From assembly GCA_949751835.1 (NCBI GenBank), contig CATKHK010000157.1:1-35223 (forward strand): a stretch of 35,223 bases of DNA, written 5' to 3'. Below are positions 1-11,600 of this stretch, one piece after another (within the stretch, counting starts at the first letter, position 1; every line of letters begins with the position of its first letter). A program made the position numbers and the translations under genes. The notes under the pieces were generated by a model, which made no database searches, was not told the origin of the DNA, and saw nothing but the letters and a program-made list of their open reading frames with translations. Origin of the DNA: Blepharisma japonicum (lineage: Eukaryota > Ciliophora > Heterotrichea > Heterotrichida > Blepharismidae).

Positions 1-255
1 AAAAAAAACTTGAGTGTGGTAAAAAATAAAACTTTAAAAAATTAGAATTTTCGTAAACCCCAATTAAGGATAAAACACCCAGGGTTCAATATAATAAAAA
101 AGCCTTGTAGGTATCAAATCTAAAATCCGATTCTATGTATTGCTCTCATTTTTTAGATATATATAATATTGAGTATAAATGAATTAGCAAGGCTATCATA
201 ATAAAACACGATATTTATCAGTTACATAAACTATATAAAAAAAATAAATAACTAG
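1..255 (-). rRNA. rnl: probable 5' part of large-subunit rRNA (partial)
   Basis: This stretch follows the ccmF stop and has no usable reading frame. Read on the minus strand it holds pieces resembling the 5' domain of bacterial 23S rRNA: a TTGCTAATTC segment like the GTGCTAATCTG region, then TTATCCTTAATTGGGG, like the TTTCCGAATGGGG element, in the right order. GCCTTG (in the TTGCTAAT segment) and a later CAAGGC can pair. If correct, the 5' end is somewhere near 230-270 and the gene continues off the left edge. The match is by eye only; another structured RNA is possible. The 5' boundary is not defined. Confidence 0.5.
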
Positions 256-272
256 AATCCAATAAGCTTAAA

Positions 273-1586
273 CTAGTATTCTAGCTTCTTAAAAAACTTA
301 AATCTAAATTCAACAAAAATAAAAATAAAAATAAAAAAAATAATAAAAAGAAAAAAACTCTTATTATATTGAAGAAATAAAAAATAAGAAAAAATATTGT
401 ATAAATTGGTATCTATAATAAAATACCACATATCTGATGGAAAAAATACAAAATAAACAAATAAATTTACACTAGCAAGATAGTTAAAATACAAGGTAAA
501 TAAACAAAAAACATCTATAAAAAAAGAAAAAATAATTACATAAAAAGTTATAAAATCGAATAAAAAAAAATCGAATAAAAAAAAATCGAATAAAAAAAAA
601 TGGATAAAAATAAAAATATTAAAAAGTTTAATAAATAAAAAAAAAAAAGAAATAAAAAAAAAATCAAAAAAAATAAAAAATATTTTAAAAAAAAGGTTAC
701 GAAAAAGATAAAAAAAAAATAAACATCATGAAAAAAAAAAATCTTGATAACCAAAACCAAGTATTAATAGTACCTTACAAAATGGTAAAAAAAAATTAAA
801 AATAAACGGCAAAAAAAAAATATTTAAAATAGGTAAAAAAAAAGAAAAAAAAATAAGTTCACTGGTTTTTAAATAAAAGATCCTTATAAATTTATCAATA
901 TAAAAATAAAAAAAAATATAAAAAAAAAAATAAAATTTATATTTAAAAAAATAAAAATAAAAATTCAAATCGATAAAATAAAAAAAAATATTAAAAAAAA
1001 AATCAAAAATATTTAAGGTGGGTTGGTTTAAATATATTAAAAATTGAAAATGTCGTGTAAAAAAAAAAAAAGAAATAATAATTAAAAAATAAAAAATTTC
1101 AGCGTAATCCTCGTGCAAATAATCATAATGTGAATCCGAAAAATAAATAGCTAAAAAAAATAAAAATAATAACTCCTCAGCATTTTCGCCTAATCATCAA
1201 AAATCTCAAGTAGGTTCAAGTCATGTTCACAATGAGCCACCAAAAAAAAAACCTAAAAAAATAATAAAAAATAAATTGTTATATTCTCAAAAATACATGC
1301 CAAAAAATGAATTTGAAATTTCATAATAATAATAAATAAAAAATTTATTAAAAAGATGAAAAACTTGAATTGCAGAAAATGAAAGATAATATCAATATGA
1401 ACTTAAAAAAGATGAAAATTTTACATAAAGAATATATATCATTAAAAAAACACTATAAGAAAAACCTAATAAAAATAAAAAATTTGGAGTATTTTTAAAA
1501 AATAATATAAAAATATTATTATATAAAAAAAAAAATAAGAAAAAAATGAAAAGTAAAAAGTCATAATAAAAAAAAAAACTTAATAT
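273..1586 (-). CDS. ccmF: cytochrome c haem lyase subunit CcmF-like membrane protein
   Basis: The frame encodes 437 residues read with TGA as Trp, almost entirely hydrophobic. Around residues 118-150 it contains GGSLWTWLEP, then TWDFWWLGENAEE, then an SDSH, which lines up with the WWD domain (WAW...GWWFWDPVENA...HS) of CcmF/CcsA-type cytochrome c maturation proteins that handle haem at the membrane. ccmF (yejR) is known from other ciliate mitochondria. The likely start is ATA at 1586-1584, whose first base is the last A of the rpl6 stop (TAATA); no ATG is available upstream of the conserved part. A 15-bp unit is repeated three times in frame at 556-600. Long poly-A/T runs make the frame sensitive to sequencing error, but it stays open across them. 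The C-terminal half is very Phe/Ile-rich and matches nothing I recognise. Confidence 0.75.
556..600. repeat. 15-bp tandem repeat, 3 copies, in frame inside ccmF
   Basis: The plus-strand unit TCGAATAAAAAAAAA occurs three times in exact tandem at 556-570, 571-585 and 586-600. In the ccmF frame it encodes a repeating pentapeptide with residues S, I, F, F, Y. The period is a multiple of three, so expansion does not break the frame. Confidence 0.9.
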
Positions 1587-2143
1587 TAAAAAATTTTATT
1601 TTTTAAATGTGTATATTTAGACATCTTTCCAGGACGTTTTATAAATCTTCCACGAGCAAACTTAAAACCACGTAAACAATAAGAACTTATTGGTTGTAAA
1701 TTTTTTATAAATAATAAATCATCATAAAGACTATAATTATTTATAGCTCAAAAAACTATAGTATGATTAGATAAATACTTTTTTCTTCTAAAAAGTCTTA
1801 AAGTAAGTAATCGAACATAAGTATAATGACTTAATCCAAGATTGAATCTAATTATTAAACTATCTGATTTTAATACCTTAAACCAAGTTATTCTATGTCT
1901 AAACTTAATTTTTTTTATAAAAAACAAATGTCAAGAACGAAAAAATGAAGAAATTTTAAATAAATTAAGATCACGAAATTTAAAATAAAAAGAAAAAACA
2001 CGAATATTTTCATCAAATAAATATTTATTTGAAAGCATTAAAAAAGCTGTTTTATTTACATCATTAAAAAATAAAATTGTTTTTTTATTATTAGTTACAA
2101 TAGAAAATGACAAAAACTTTGACAATAAAAGGTAGCGAATCAT
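1586..2143 (-). CDS. rpl6: ribosomal protein uL6
   Basis: This is a 185-residue basic protein of the mitochondrial large subunit. The C-terminal half fits uL6: RFNLGLSHYTYVRLL, then KKYLSNHTIVF, then NLQPISSYCLRGFKFARGRF and a GK-containing tail, corresponding to the L6 'Y-x-G-K-G-I-R-Y ... R-x-x-G-K' ending. The N-terminal half is divergent. The ATG at 2143-2141 overlaps the last base of the nad9 stop (TAATG), and its own TAA at 1586-1588 shares a base with the proposed ATA start of ccmF. uL6 is one of the ribosomal proteins usually kept in ciliate mtDNA. Confidence 0.7.
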
Positions 2144-2670
2144 TAAATAACATCATCCTCTTCATCAGAAAAATTATCACGATAACGTAATCAACTAGTT
2201 TCAAGATCATAAAAAAGTTCAACATAACCAGTAAGTGGAAAAGATTTTAATAATGGAAATCCAAAAAATTGATAATCCAATAATAAAACACGACTATCTT
2301 TTTTGTATAAAAACTCTAAGCCAAAAAATTCACTCATTTCTCGTTCAAGTCATTCTAATGCTTGAAAAAATTGAGACATTGAATTTAACGTTTGTTCTGG
2401 ACTAATTCTAGTACAAATAAATAATCTGTATTGATTCAAAATAAAAAAAAAAAATTCTACATATAAGCCATGCTGCTTACTGCCAAAATATTCGTAACAA
2501 TTTCCATCTAAAAAAATAGAATCTGCATATATTGAAAGACTAAGGATAGCTACTAGAATTTCTACTCTAGAATACGGTAAAAATACTTTATAATCTTTTG
2601 AAAATAAAGTATTAAACTGCGTAATAGATAGAAATCTAGAAAAATATGAAAAAATGGTACATAACTCTAT
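2143..2670 (-). CDS. nad9: NADH dehydrogenase subunit 9 (30-kDa subunit, NuoC)
   Basis: The product has 175 residues and belongs to the peripheral arm of complex I. The family signature is clear near the C-terminus: EREMSEFFGLEF, KDSRVLLLDYQFFGFPLLKSF, PLTGYVELFYD, matching the ERE-x-WDMFGI...[26 protein letters not shown] block. There is no ATG near the N-terminus; an in-frame TAG lies just upstream. ATA at 2670-2668, overlapping the preceding ORF's TAG as ATAG, is the best start, and the same arrangement is seen at rps7. The stop overlaps the rpl6 ATG. Confidence 0.9.
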
Positions 2671-4574
2671 AAAAAATTTTTTTTTAGTAAGAAGATGCTA
2701 ATAATATTAATAAATTTTAATTTAATACATAAAAAAAACTCACCCTCTCATTGATAATTACCTGGAATATCATCCTCTATTTCCATAAGAAAAAGATCAT
2801 AATCATTTAAATAAGAAGTCTTCTCATATGCATCTCAGCCTAAATAATGTAGTCAAACAGTATCATAAAAAAAACCAAAATCCTCATCCACTATATTTAA
2901 GTAAAAAGTACTAAAAAACTCATATAAATAAAAAGCATTAAAAGCAACAAAAAAAATTACTGTAAGAAGTCTAGAGAAAAAATATTTTTTATATCTTCTC
3001 TTGTAATATAAACGTCAGTATGGCAACCTCCTACCCGTATATAAAAATAAATTTTTTCTAAATAAAAAATGATTATAGTCAACATAATTTTTCCTTTGAT
3101 AAAATAAGTTTATAAGTTTTTTCCTTGTTACACCTCGTAAAAAATTTAAAAAAAAACTAGTAAAAAAAAAATTATATATAAAAAATATTGCCCTTACTCT
3201 ATAAAAAATAAATCGTTTCTTTTTTGATTTTACTCTAAAAAACTCTCAAAGAAATTGCCTTGCAAAATTAAAAATAAAACTCAGACTAATTAAAATTAAT
3301 TTTTCAAATCAGGAGTCAAAAAAAAAAAACATTCTAATCATAGCCATATGATCAAAAGAATCTCAGGTTAAAAAATACTGGTAAGATTTTAAAGAAACAT
3401 CTAACCCTATATTAAAAGCCTGTTTTCACTCAAAATCCTCAAATAAATCAAAAACAGAGAGTGTAATATCAAAAAAAAAAAAAATAGAAACAATATTAAA
3501 AATTTGAATAAGATTATCTAAAAAGAAGTTATCTACCTTATTAATATAAAAAACGTCAAATGAACTAAAATCATTAAAAATATCATTAATAATAACTTTT
3601 TTAAAAAGATATTTTAAACTATATAAAAAATAAAACTTTTTTAAAATAAAAAAACGTAATTTTTGACCAAAAGAAAAATGCTCAAATAATTGACAATAAT
3701 AAATATAAGAATTATGATAAAATTCAGGATAGGTAATAAGAGGAAAATCAACACTAGTAGTTCACTCAACCATATGAGCCATTACGGAAGTAAGCGGTAA
3801 AAATATATAATTTTTTAAACTATATGAAAACGAATCCTTATGTATATAAAATAAAACACTGGGTAATGAATTTAAATTAAATAATGAATAAAAATTAACT
3901 GTAAGAAACTGTAAACCACAACCCGGTAAAAAACTAAAATATAATCTTTTTCCCATTAAACCAAGAGTTAAAACACATGATGTAATTTTAAATCACATAG
4001 AACGCCAAGCCATGCAACGATGAAATAACCAATATCGATCGTTAATATATTTTCAACTTAAATACCATTCTTTAGAGCCGGTTACTATTAAATTTTGAGA
4101 TTCATCTGTATATTTTTGCCTAGAACGTTTCATAAATTTACCGCCTGATAAAATTTCTCAAGTATCATTATATTTATAAAATTTATTATTAAAATATGTA
4201 ATCGAGATATTATTTATAAATCTTATAAAATCTATGATTTCAATAAATTTATATTTAAAAACATAAACTAAGTAGGTTTCAACACTATAGCTTAATTCAC
4301 AAAAATTATAATTTCTATGTTCTTGAGACATACGAAATCTAAAGGCTTTAAAAATAACATGGTTAAAGTTTATAAATTTATACGCAGAAAAATTTAGTAG
4401 AATTAAAAATTTATGCGAGTAAAAAAATAAAAGATCTAAAGTAATGTCTAAGGTAATTTTTACGATAAAACGTGGAAAAAATCGTAATATAAATAAAAAA
4501 AAAACAAAGTTTAATCTACAAAAATAAGTATAAAGGATTAATTTTATAAAAAAATCGAATAAGCTACAAAGCAT
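2667..4574 (-). CDS. unassigned 635-residue ORF
   Basis: I do not recognise this protein. The frame is continuous for 635 codons with TGA as Trp. Residues 1-40 are hydrophobic, a further hydrophobic stretch lies near residues 205-250 (after an MGKRLYF segment), a strongly basic Arg/Lys/Tyr-rich block spans about 480-535, and the last 50 residues are acidic (DYDLFLMEIEDD). The ATG at 4574-4572 lies inside the end of the upstream small ORF. The TAG stop overlaps the nad9 ATA start. It could be one of the ciliate-specific ymf proteins, which in Tetrahymena turn out to be respiratory-complex or ribosome subunits, but no specific assignment is supported. Confidence 0.75.
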
Positions 4575-4764
4575 CAAAAAAATTAAAAAGATTAAAATAT
4601 CAAATTTTTATAATAGTTTTAGAAAAAATTAAATAATGATGGAAATAATAAAATCTTAATAAAAATAAAAAGTTAAGAACACGCATAGCCTTACCATGAA
4701 CAGCTAATAAAAAAAATTTTATGTAAATTCGATCATAGAATGAAAATCTATCGCATAAAAAAAT
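4564..4764 (-). CDS. unassigned 66-residue ORF
   Basis: This is a short open frame between trnY and the 635-residue ORF, ending with TAG at 4564-4566 and overlapping the next ATG by 11 bases. A possible start is ATT at 4764. The predicted product is basic and aromatic, with a central LAVHGKAMRVLNFLFLLRFY. The HGKAMRV segment is faintly like the MKxGKKSLA region of uS7, but this is too weak to name it. Tight end-to-end packing with the next gene, and the way it fills the space after trnY, favour a real gene. Confidence 0.45.
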
Positions 4765-4773
4765 AGTTTTTAC

Positions 4774-4846
4774 TGGGTGCGAAAAGAGTCGAACTTTTTC
4801 AAAATTGTTTTACAGACAACCGCAATTACCGATCTGCCACGCGCCC
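4774..4846 (-). tRNA. trnY: tRNA-Tyr (GTA)
   Basis: The cloverleaf folds with a GGGCGCG/CGCACCC acceptor (one C-A mismatch at the fourth pair), a short D-arm with GCA/TGC, an anticodon loop CTGTAAA giving GTA, and a T-arm AAAAG-TTCGACT-CTTTT. The discriminator base is A. It follows trnL with only a few bases between. Confidence 0.9.
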
Positions 4847-4849
4847 AAA

Positions 4850-4930
4850 TACCCACCACCGGACTTGAACCGATACCCAATATAGGATGAGATTTTAAGT
4901 CTCACGCGTCTACCATTTCGCCAGGTGGGT
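4850..4930 (-). tRNA. trnL: tRNA-Leu (TAA)
   Basis: The acceptor ACCCACC/GGTGGGT pairs perfectly. The anticodon stem TGAGA/TCTCA encloses CTTAAAA, giving anticodon TAA for UUA/UUG, the dominant leucine codons here. A long variable arm and a normal T-arm (CGG-TTCAAGT-CCG) are present, as expected for a class II tRNA. Confidence 0.93.
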
Positions 4931-5077
4931 TACATAATGGAAAAAAGAATAAAATTAAAAACAATAGTAATATATATAAAAGTGAAAAAATTAGTTAAAT
5001 AAAAAATATTTAACCAATCTTCAAAACCACTATTTATTATATATACAAATATATTTTTAATTCTATACACTATACAA
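4931..5077 (-). other. atp9-trnL spacer with one hairpin
   Basis: This 147-base AT-rich gap holds no convincing ORF or tRNA. It contains a perfect 8-bp inverted repeat, GTTAAATA and TATTTAAC with a 5-base loop, at 4994-5014. As it follows the atp9 stop, it could mark the atp9 mRNA 3' end or a processing site; that role is inferred. Confidence 0.5.
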
Positions 5078-5305
5078 TTAGGCTAAATAAAGAGCTGCTG
5101 CGGCCAAAATTGCAATGAAACTAAAAAGTTCGATCATTGCAAGGCCGAGCAGGGAAAGGCCAAAAATTGCATCGTATGAGCTCGGGTTCCGGGCTATTCC
5201 ATACAATAGCCCAACAAAAATGGAACCGATACCAATGGCACATCCTGCTATAGGCATTAAACATATAGCAGTACCAATGGTCTTCATACCGAGCAAGAAA
5301 ACCAA
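5078..5305 (-). CDS. atp9: ATP synthase subunit c (subunit 9)
   Basis: This is the proteolipid ring subunit of the F1Fo ATP synthase, with two transmembrane helices. The first helix is glycine-rich (PIAGCAIGIGSIFVGLLYG), the polar loop is ARNPS, and the second helix carries the proton-binding Glu in LAMIELFSF. The length of 75 residues is normal for the family. The track start is TTG at 5305; ATG at residue 7 (MKTIGTAI) is an equally good start. The coding sequence is visibly richer in G+C than its neighbours, reflecting Gly/Ala content. The upstream 1124-codon ORF ends two bases before it. Confidence 0.97.
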   Translation of the reverse strand: MVFLLGMKTIGTAICLMPIAGCAIGIGSIFVGLLYGIARNPSSYDAIFGLSLLGLAMIELFSFIAILAAAALYLA

Positions 5306-5307
5306 TC

Positions 5308-8300
5308 CTAAACTCTTCTTCTCATATTATTTCAAATACGCCTATATCTTTTTTTTTTAAAAATCATTGAACTTAACGTATAAGCTATACGTTTTTTTTT
5401 TTTATAAATCCTTTTAAACTCTCTTGTATATAAATTAGAAACAGCGGAAACTCAGTCCCTTGCAAGTTCAAAATCAGAATATTTATTAATAAAATATTTT
5501 ATATAATGACGTCTTATAAAAACCTTTAAAATAGAGAAATAAAAACTTAAAATAGGGAATCGCTCCTCATCTCTTACATAATCCTGCCTACTTCTAAAAA
5601 AAATATAAAAATATAATATATCTGTACATCTATAAATTTTTGAAATAAAAGATCATATAAAACGAGGTCAAATATAAGTTTCAAAAAGCATGTCTAAAAC
5701 CATCTTTGATCGTTTATTGGTTAAAGATAAAAAACTTTTTGTCTCATACTCATAAATATCTATCTCGTGAGTATAAATAGTAAAATACCTTTTATAAATA
5801 TATATATTAAAATTAGATACCCATAAATATACAGAAAATCGTTGCATGTATAAATTATTATTACAAATAAGAGATCAAATAGAAGAATTAAAGTAGTGTC
5901 TAAACTCAAATAATTTTCAATGAAAAATAGGATTTATATAAAAAAAATAAAAATTAGTAAATTTAAAACTTAACTGATTTTTTGCAAAAAATATGTATAA
6001 GGGAAAACTCTCTATTAAAATAGCTGAAAAAATGTACTCTAAATCGAGATACCAAAATTGCCTAACAGTACAATCAAATAAATAAAAATTCCAGCCAGCA
6101 TCTAAATAATAAACACACCAAGAATAATACTTAAAATCTAACTTATTTAAAAAAAATACAGGAAAAAAAGAAAAAAAACTATTTATTGAAACAAAACTAT
6201 ATATATATCTTTTTAAAAAAATATAAGTAATATAACCTATTTTTAAAAAATTTAATATCTCAGCAGAAGTATAAAAAAAAACTGCACTAAAATCTAAAAA
6301 AGTTCGTTTTACATCCCCTAAATAGTATAAAGACATACACAAAAGTGGAGTATATATAATATTATATAAATTTAATACATGGAAAAAACGACAAGTAATA
6401 AAATTTATAAAATATGAAAAAATAAGATAATGTACCCTATTTTTTATAAAAACATAAGCTCTTCAATGTAAAAATTTACAAAATAAAAAATATAGGCTAG
6501 GCTCTATTATTGATTTTTCATTTTGTATACGAAAAACAAAAAGGTATAGGGCTCTTGAAAAAATTTGAAAACGAAAATAAAATCATTTTATCTTAAAAAA
6601 TCGTTTCATAGAAACCTTACAATAATGTGCTATATGTCTTCAAAAATAATAAAAACCATATAAATAAAAATTAAAAATTGCTAGTATCCTTCAGATTCAA
6701 TTACTTAAACCCAACTTCTGAACATAATCAATAAAAACCTCGTCATTCTCGTACACCGCTAATAAATTATTCTCTGATGTAGAAATAGAAAAAAATATTA
6801 AATATCTAATATAAAAAAAATAAAAATTTAAATAAAAATAAAAATTTAAATAAAAATAACTAGACAAAAAAAATTTATCTAAATAGTAAGACTTATAATT
6901 TTTTATAAAAAATGAAATAAAATTAATATTAAAAAAATAAATAATATTAGTAAATCGAAAAAATAAAAAAAATTGAAATTTATAATTTAAAAATGTAAAA
7001 GCTAAATCTCTATTTAAAAATAAAATTAAATTTTTTAATTTTTTTCTACGCTTATAAAGCCAATGTTTTATGTAACCAGTTCTTTTATAAAAATAAAATA
7101 AGTATAATGCACGACTTAAAAAAAAAAAATTTAAACACTTAAAAAAAAAAACGTTAAAATAAATATTTAAAAAAGAATTTAATAATCGAAGATTAAAAAA
7201 ACGATTATTTGAATAAACTAAAAAAAATACAGGAAAAAAAAAAGAAATAACCCTAGAAGAAATAAATAAAAAACCTTTACAGTAAAAATAATGAAATAGT
7301 GTGGCAATTTTTTTAAAAAAAAAAAAGATTTTTTTTTTTTCGATAAATAAAAAATAATTTATAACATAATTAAAAAAAAAATAATTAAATACCATTTTTG
7401 TCTTTTCAAAACTAAATTTCTTAAAAATTTCTCATAAAGGATATTCTTCAGATTTAAAATCATTATACAAGAACACAAATGATCAAATCCTCCATATTCC
7501 ATAAGACGTAATAGGTTTAAATTTAATAAAATTATAATAAAACCAAAAACGATTCATTAAATTCTCATATCTAAAAAAAATTCTACCAAAAATTCAACTA
7601 TGATATAAACCATAAAAAATGATATTTTTAACTTTTTTTTTATAAAAAAAATCATAATAAAATCTTTTAAAAAAATAGCTATAATCTATAAAGGAAGAGA
7701 TAACAAAAAAAAAATCAAATGCTACCCGAGGATACATATAAAAAAGCTTATATACCCTATTATAACCACGAACAGGTTTACTTTCTCGATATCACAAATT
7801 TAATGTTTCTTCTTGTCATCGAAATTCATCAAGTTCAGTTTGATATCTTCTATATTTATGTAAATCATCAACCGGCTTGTAATGACTAAAATAAACTGGT
7901 TCAGTTGTAGGTAAATTTATAAATCTTAAAAAAGAATAACGAAATTTAACCCCCAGTCACTCTATAACTTCTTTATAGTAATCATTATCTATTCTACCAG
8001 TACCATAAGTAAAACAAGTATAAAGAAATTCAGGCCTTACCCGAGCAAACTTACGAGACATTTTAAAACGACTAGAATAATCCTCACGTTTTTTTATACC
8101 GGCTCGAATCATACAGATTTTTCTAGCTATTTTACAAACTCGCCGCTCTCTTTTAGTAATACGTTCTCGTCTAAAAATAACATGTCTATTTCGTTTCTCC
8201 CGTTCTATAGGAATCATGTATCTATATAATCTCATATAAATATGAGAATTATCCTCAAATCTAATAACAATATACACATCGCGTTTAAAAAAACCAAGTT

Positions 8301-8682
8301 GAAAAAAAAAAAACTCAATAAAATCACAAAATCTATCGTACAAAAGTAAATTATTTGAATATTTTTGCAATCGTCGAAACCTTTCTAACTCCCTTAGATC
8401 CTCATCCCTAAAATTCAATAAATGTAATATTGAATTAAACTTATTAGTATTTAAATAATCGATTTCTTCATCAGAATAGTAATCATCCACAAAACAACCA
8501 TATCTAAAACTATATAATTTTTGATATCTATTATACTTATAGTTTATAACTAATCAAACTCAATAATTATCAGTCTCATATCAATCCTCACTTTCATAAA
8601 AATTAAAATTTCAATCTGAGGTAAATTTACAACTTAAATCTGCGTGATGAATCAAAAAACTATAATAAGAGTTTATATACAT
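5308..8682 (-). CDS. unassigned giant ORF, 1124 residues
   Basis: I read this frame codon by codon from ATG 8682-8680 to TAG 5310-5308 and found no TAA or TAG; only TGA (Trp) interrupts it in the standard code. The N-terminus is acidic (DDYYSDEEIDYLN near residue 65). A strongly basic block follows at about 155-200 (EREKRNRHVIFRRERITKR...). The remainder is aromatic and basic with hydrophobic stretches, and the tail is basic (KKKRYRRIWNNMRRR). An 18-bp unit is duplicated in frame at 6821-6856. It is in the same frame as the 2563-residue ORF upstream, separated by TAA and a second in-frame TAG. No family recognised; a ciliate ymf-class protein is the likeliest category. Confidence 0.75.
6821..6856. 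repeat. 18-bp direct duplication inside the 1124-residue ORF
   Basis: The unit TAAAAATTTAAATAAAAA occurs twice in tandem (6821-6838, 6839-6856). It encodes a repeated YFYLNF hexapeptide and keeps frame. Confidence 0.85.
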
Positions 8683-8697
8683 ATAACCAAACTAAAA

Positions 8698-11600
8698 TTA
8701 CTTTTCTTTTTTATTGTCATCATTCTTATTTGAACTACCAAAAAATTCATTAAATTTATCCTTAAACTCATAATAAGAATAAAAATAACTATATCAATAA
8801 GACCTTGATAATTCCCTATTAACTCATCGATAATATATCTTTATTCAAAATGCATAAAGCATATTATAAAATTTAATTCTAAAAAAAAAAATAAAATCAG
8901 TATTAAATCTTAATAATAGAAAATAAAAATAACTAAATGTAGTATCTAATCAAATTCTTGAAAAAAAATAATTAAAATATTGAGTATAGACATTTAAAAA
9001 TGAAGATAAAAATAATGACATCCAGTACTTGAATCATCTTTTTAAAGAATTAGCATAATCCGTCAAAGGTCAATTATCAATAGTTAAGCTAAAAAAACTA
9101 AACCAAGTCTTACTTATATCATTTATATAATAAAAATATTCATAAATATATGATATATAAACAAAAAAAAAAAAATATAAATCATAAAAATAATACCGTA
9201 TAAAATCATCAAAAATTTTCAAAAAATCCTTTACAGCTCAAAATAAATTATTACTAAGCTTGGTAATATTATTATAAAAATAAAGAATTAAAAGCATTAA
9301 AATAAAAAAAATATTAAAAATTAAAAAAAAATCTTCAACATAAGATGATCAATAATAAAAATATAACAAATTAAGAACAGATCAATTAAAACCGATACCT
9401 ATATATTTTCAAATAAAACCAGGTAAATCTTTAAATGGATAAAAGTTAACAACCCATCTATACTTATAAAAAAATGGCTTAAATAAAATAAAAAAAGTTT
9501 TAAATAAATATACCGACAAGAAAAATAAAGTAAGTTGAAAAGTAAAAAAAAATACATAAAAATAAAATGTATTATAATTATATATAAATAGAGATCAAGA
9601 TATAAAAAAACTATCCAGATAATAAATAAAATAATAAATAAAATAACTAGGAAAAAATAACAACATAAATCTTAGCTTGAAAAAGGATAATAAAAAATTA
9701 ATAATAAATTTATAAAAAAAATTAAATAAAAAAATTAAATTAAAAAGGAGGGACTGAAAAAAAAAAATTAGTTCAAAAAAAAATAATGAGTAAATAAAAT
9801 AAATAAATAAAATAAATATAAAAAAAAATTTTATCTGAAAATTTAAAAAAATTAAAAGAAGGAAAGAAATATTTAGTAAAAAATAATATAATAGAGATAA
9901 TAATAATCTTACTTTATTTCATATCAAAAAACGTGAATAAAGGCTAGTTCGTACTAAATATTTGTAAATAAATATAATTAATAAAAAAAAAACTGAAATA
10001 AAGGAAAAGTAAATACTTTTTAAAATATAAATAATAAAATCTATAATAAATTTAAATAAAACTTTAAAATTGGAAATAAAAAAAAAATTTGCATAAAAGA
10101 ATAAAAATAAATCTATACAAATTTTTGCAACAAACAATATTAACTTAGACATAAATCAAGGAAAACGATATGATAACAATAATATAGAATCAAAACATAA
10201 TGCAAAAATCTTAAGATATGAATCTCATAAAAAATTAAAAATTAAATTACAATAAAATTCTATAGCAAAAAAAAAAGAAAAAAAAAAGGTACGAATAAGT
10301 AAATATCATAAAAATATATTTAAATACTTAGTATATAATAAAAATAATATATGATTAATATACCATAAATTTATACGGAAAAAGTAAGCTAACAAATAAA
10401 ATATATAAAAAATAAAAAAAATATAAGGAATAGCTAAATGTGGTGATCTAAAGTATAAAGATATTAAAAAAACTATAATAGTAAAAATTAGTAAATAACG
10501 AAAAAAAATTGGCATGTATTTTTTCAATCTACGCTCGTTAGCACCCATATTAAATCATGTAGAAAAATGTTTAAATAAAGAAAAAATTCATTTCTTAGCA
10601 TAGTATAAAGCGCGCATATCTCTATAATCATAGTAGTGTCGCAAACATCTATAAAATTCTATACAATCCTTAAAATAAATTATTATAAAACTAAATGTAA
10701 AAAAAAAAAATAAAAATACAGTAAATATTTTCAAATAAAATAATTTAAATAAACCATTTTTTATAAGATAAATAGTAGAAATAACTATAAAATAATTTAA
10801 AAAATGCAAAAGTTTAGGATACAAACGTGCGTATCAAAGGCTAAAATTTAAAATAAAACAAAATAATCTTATTAATAAAATAATAAAATAATACCTTAAC
10901 TTAAATAAAATATAAGGCGGGATTTTTATGAAAAAAAGATATAAAGATATAAGTTTTTTACCAATTAAAATATATAAATTAATATTAAAAAGAGTGGATA
11001 CTACTCATAAAAAGAATGTACAAATTACTAAAAAAAAATGATATAAGTACATCCGTATAAAAAATGGAATTCTAAAAAATATATACAATAAACCAAAAAA
11101 AAAGAAAGAAATATCTACTAAACTTAAAAATGAGGTAATTAAGTAAATACAATAGAGGGAAAAAACGTATATATATACAAATTTTGATAATGAAGAATAC
11201 ATAAACACTAATAATAAAATAAAAAAAAAATAATATCAAAAAAACAATGAATACCTTAATCTTAAATTTGATTTATACTTCAAACCTACAAATAAATAAA
11301 TTTGTTTTAAAAAGCTATAATAATAGTCAACAAAAGAATATCAAATATTTGATAAAATAGTTTTACTTAACTTATGTCCAATAAATTTAGAAAGGAGTAA
11401 ATAAAGGTTTCTAGAATTATATCAAAAAATAAAAAAAAATAGAAAAAATAAAAAATAAGATACAAAATATATAGAAAAATTAAAAATAAAATTTAAATTA
11501 TTAAAGTCAAAAAATAATACTAAAACAATTAATACAATAAAAAGTAAGGAATTAAAAAAAAATAAAATAGAACGATACTGATAATAAAAATAATCAGCAA

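Noticed and set aside
5115-5360. Plus-strand ORF of 81 codons
   Set aside because: It lies antisense to atp9, which is unmistakable; the open frame is a by-product of atp9 codon usage.
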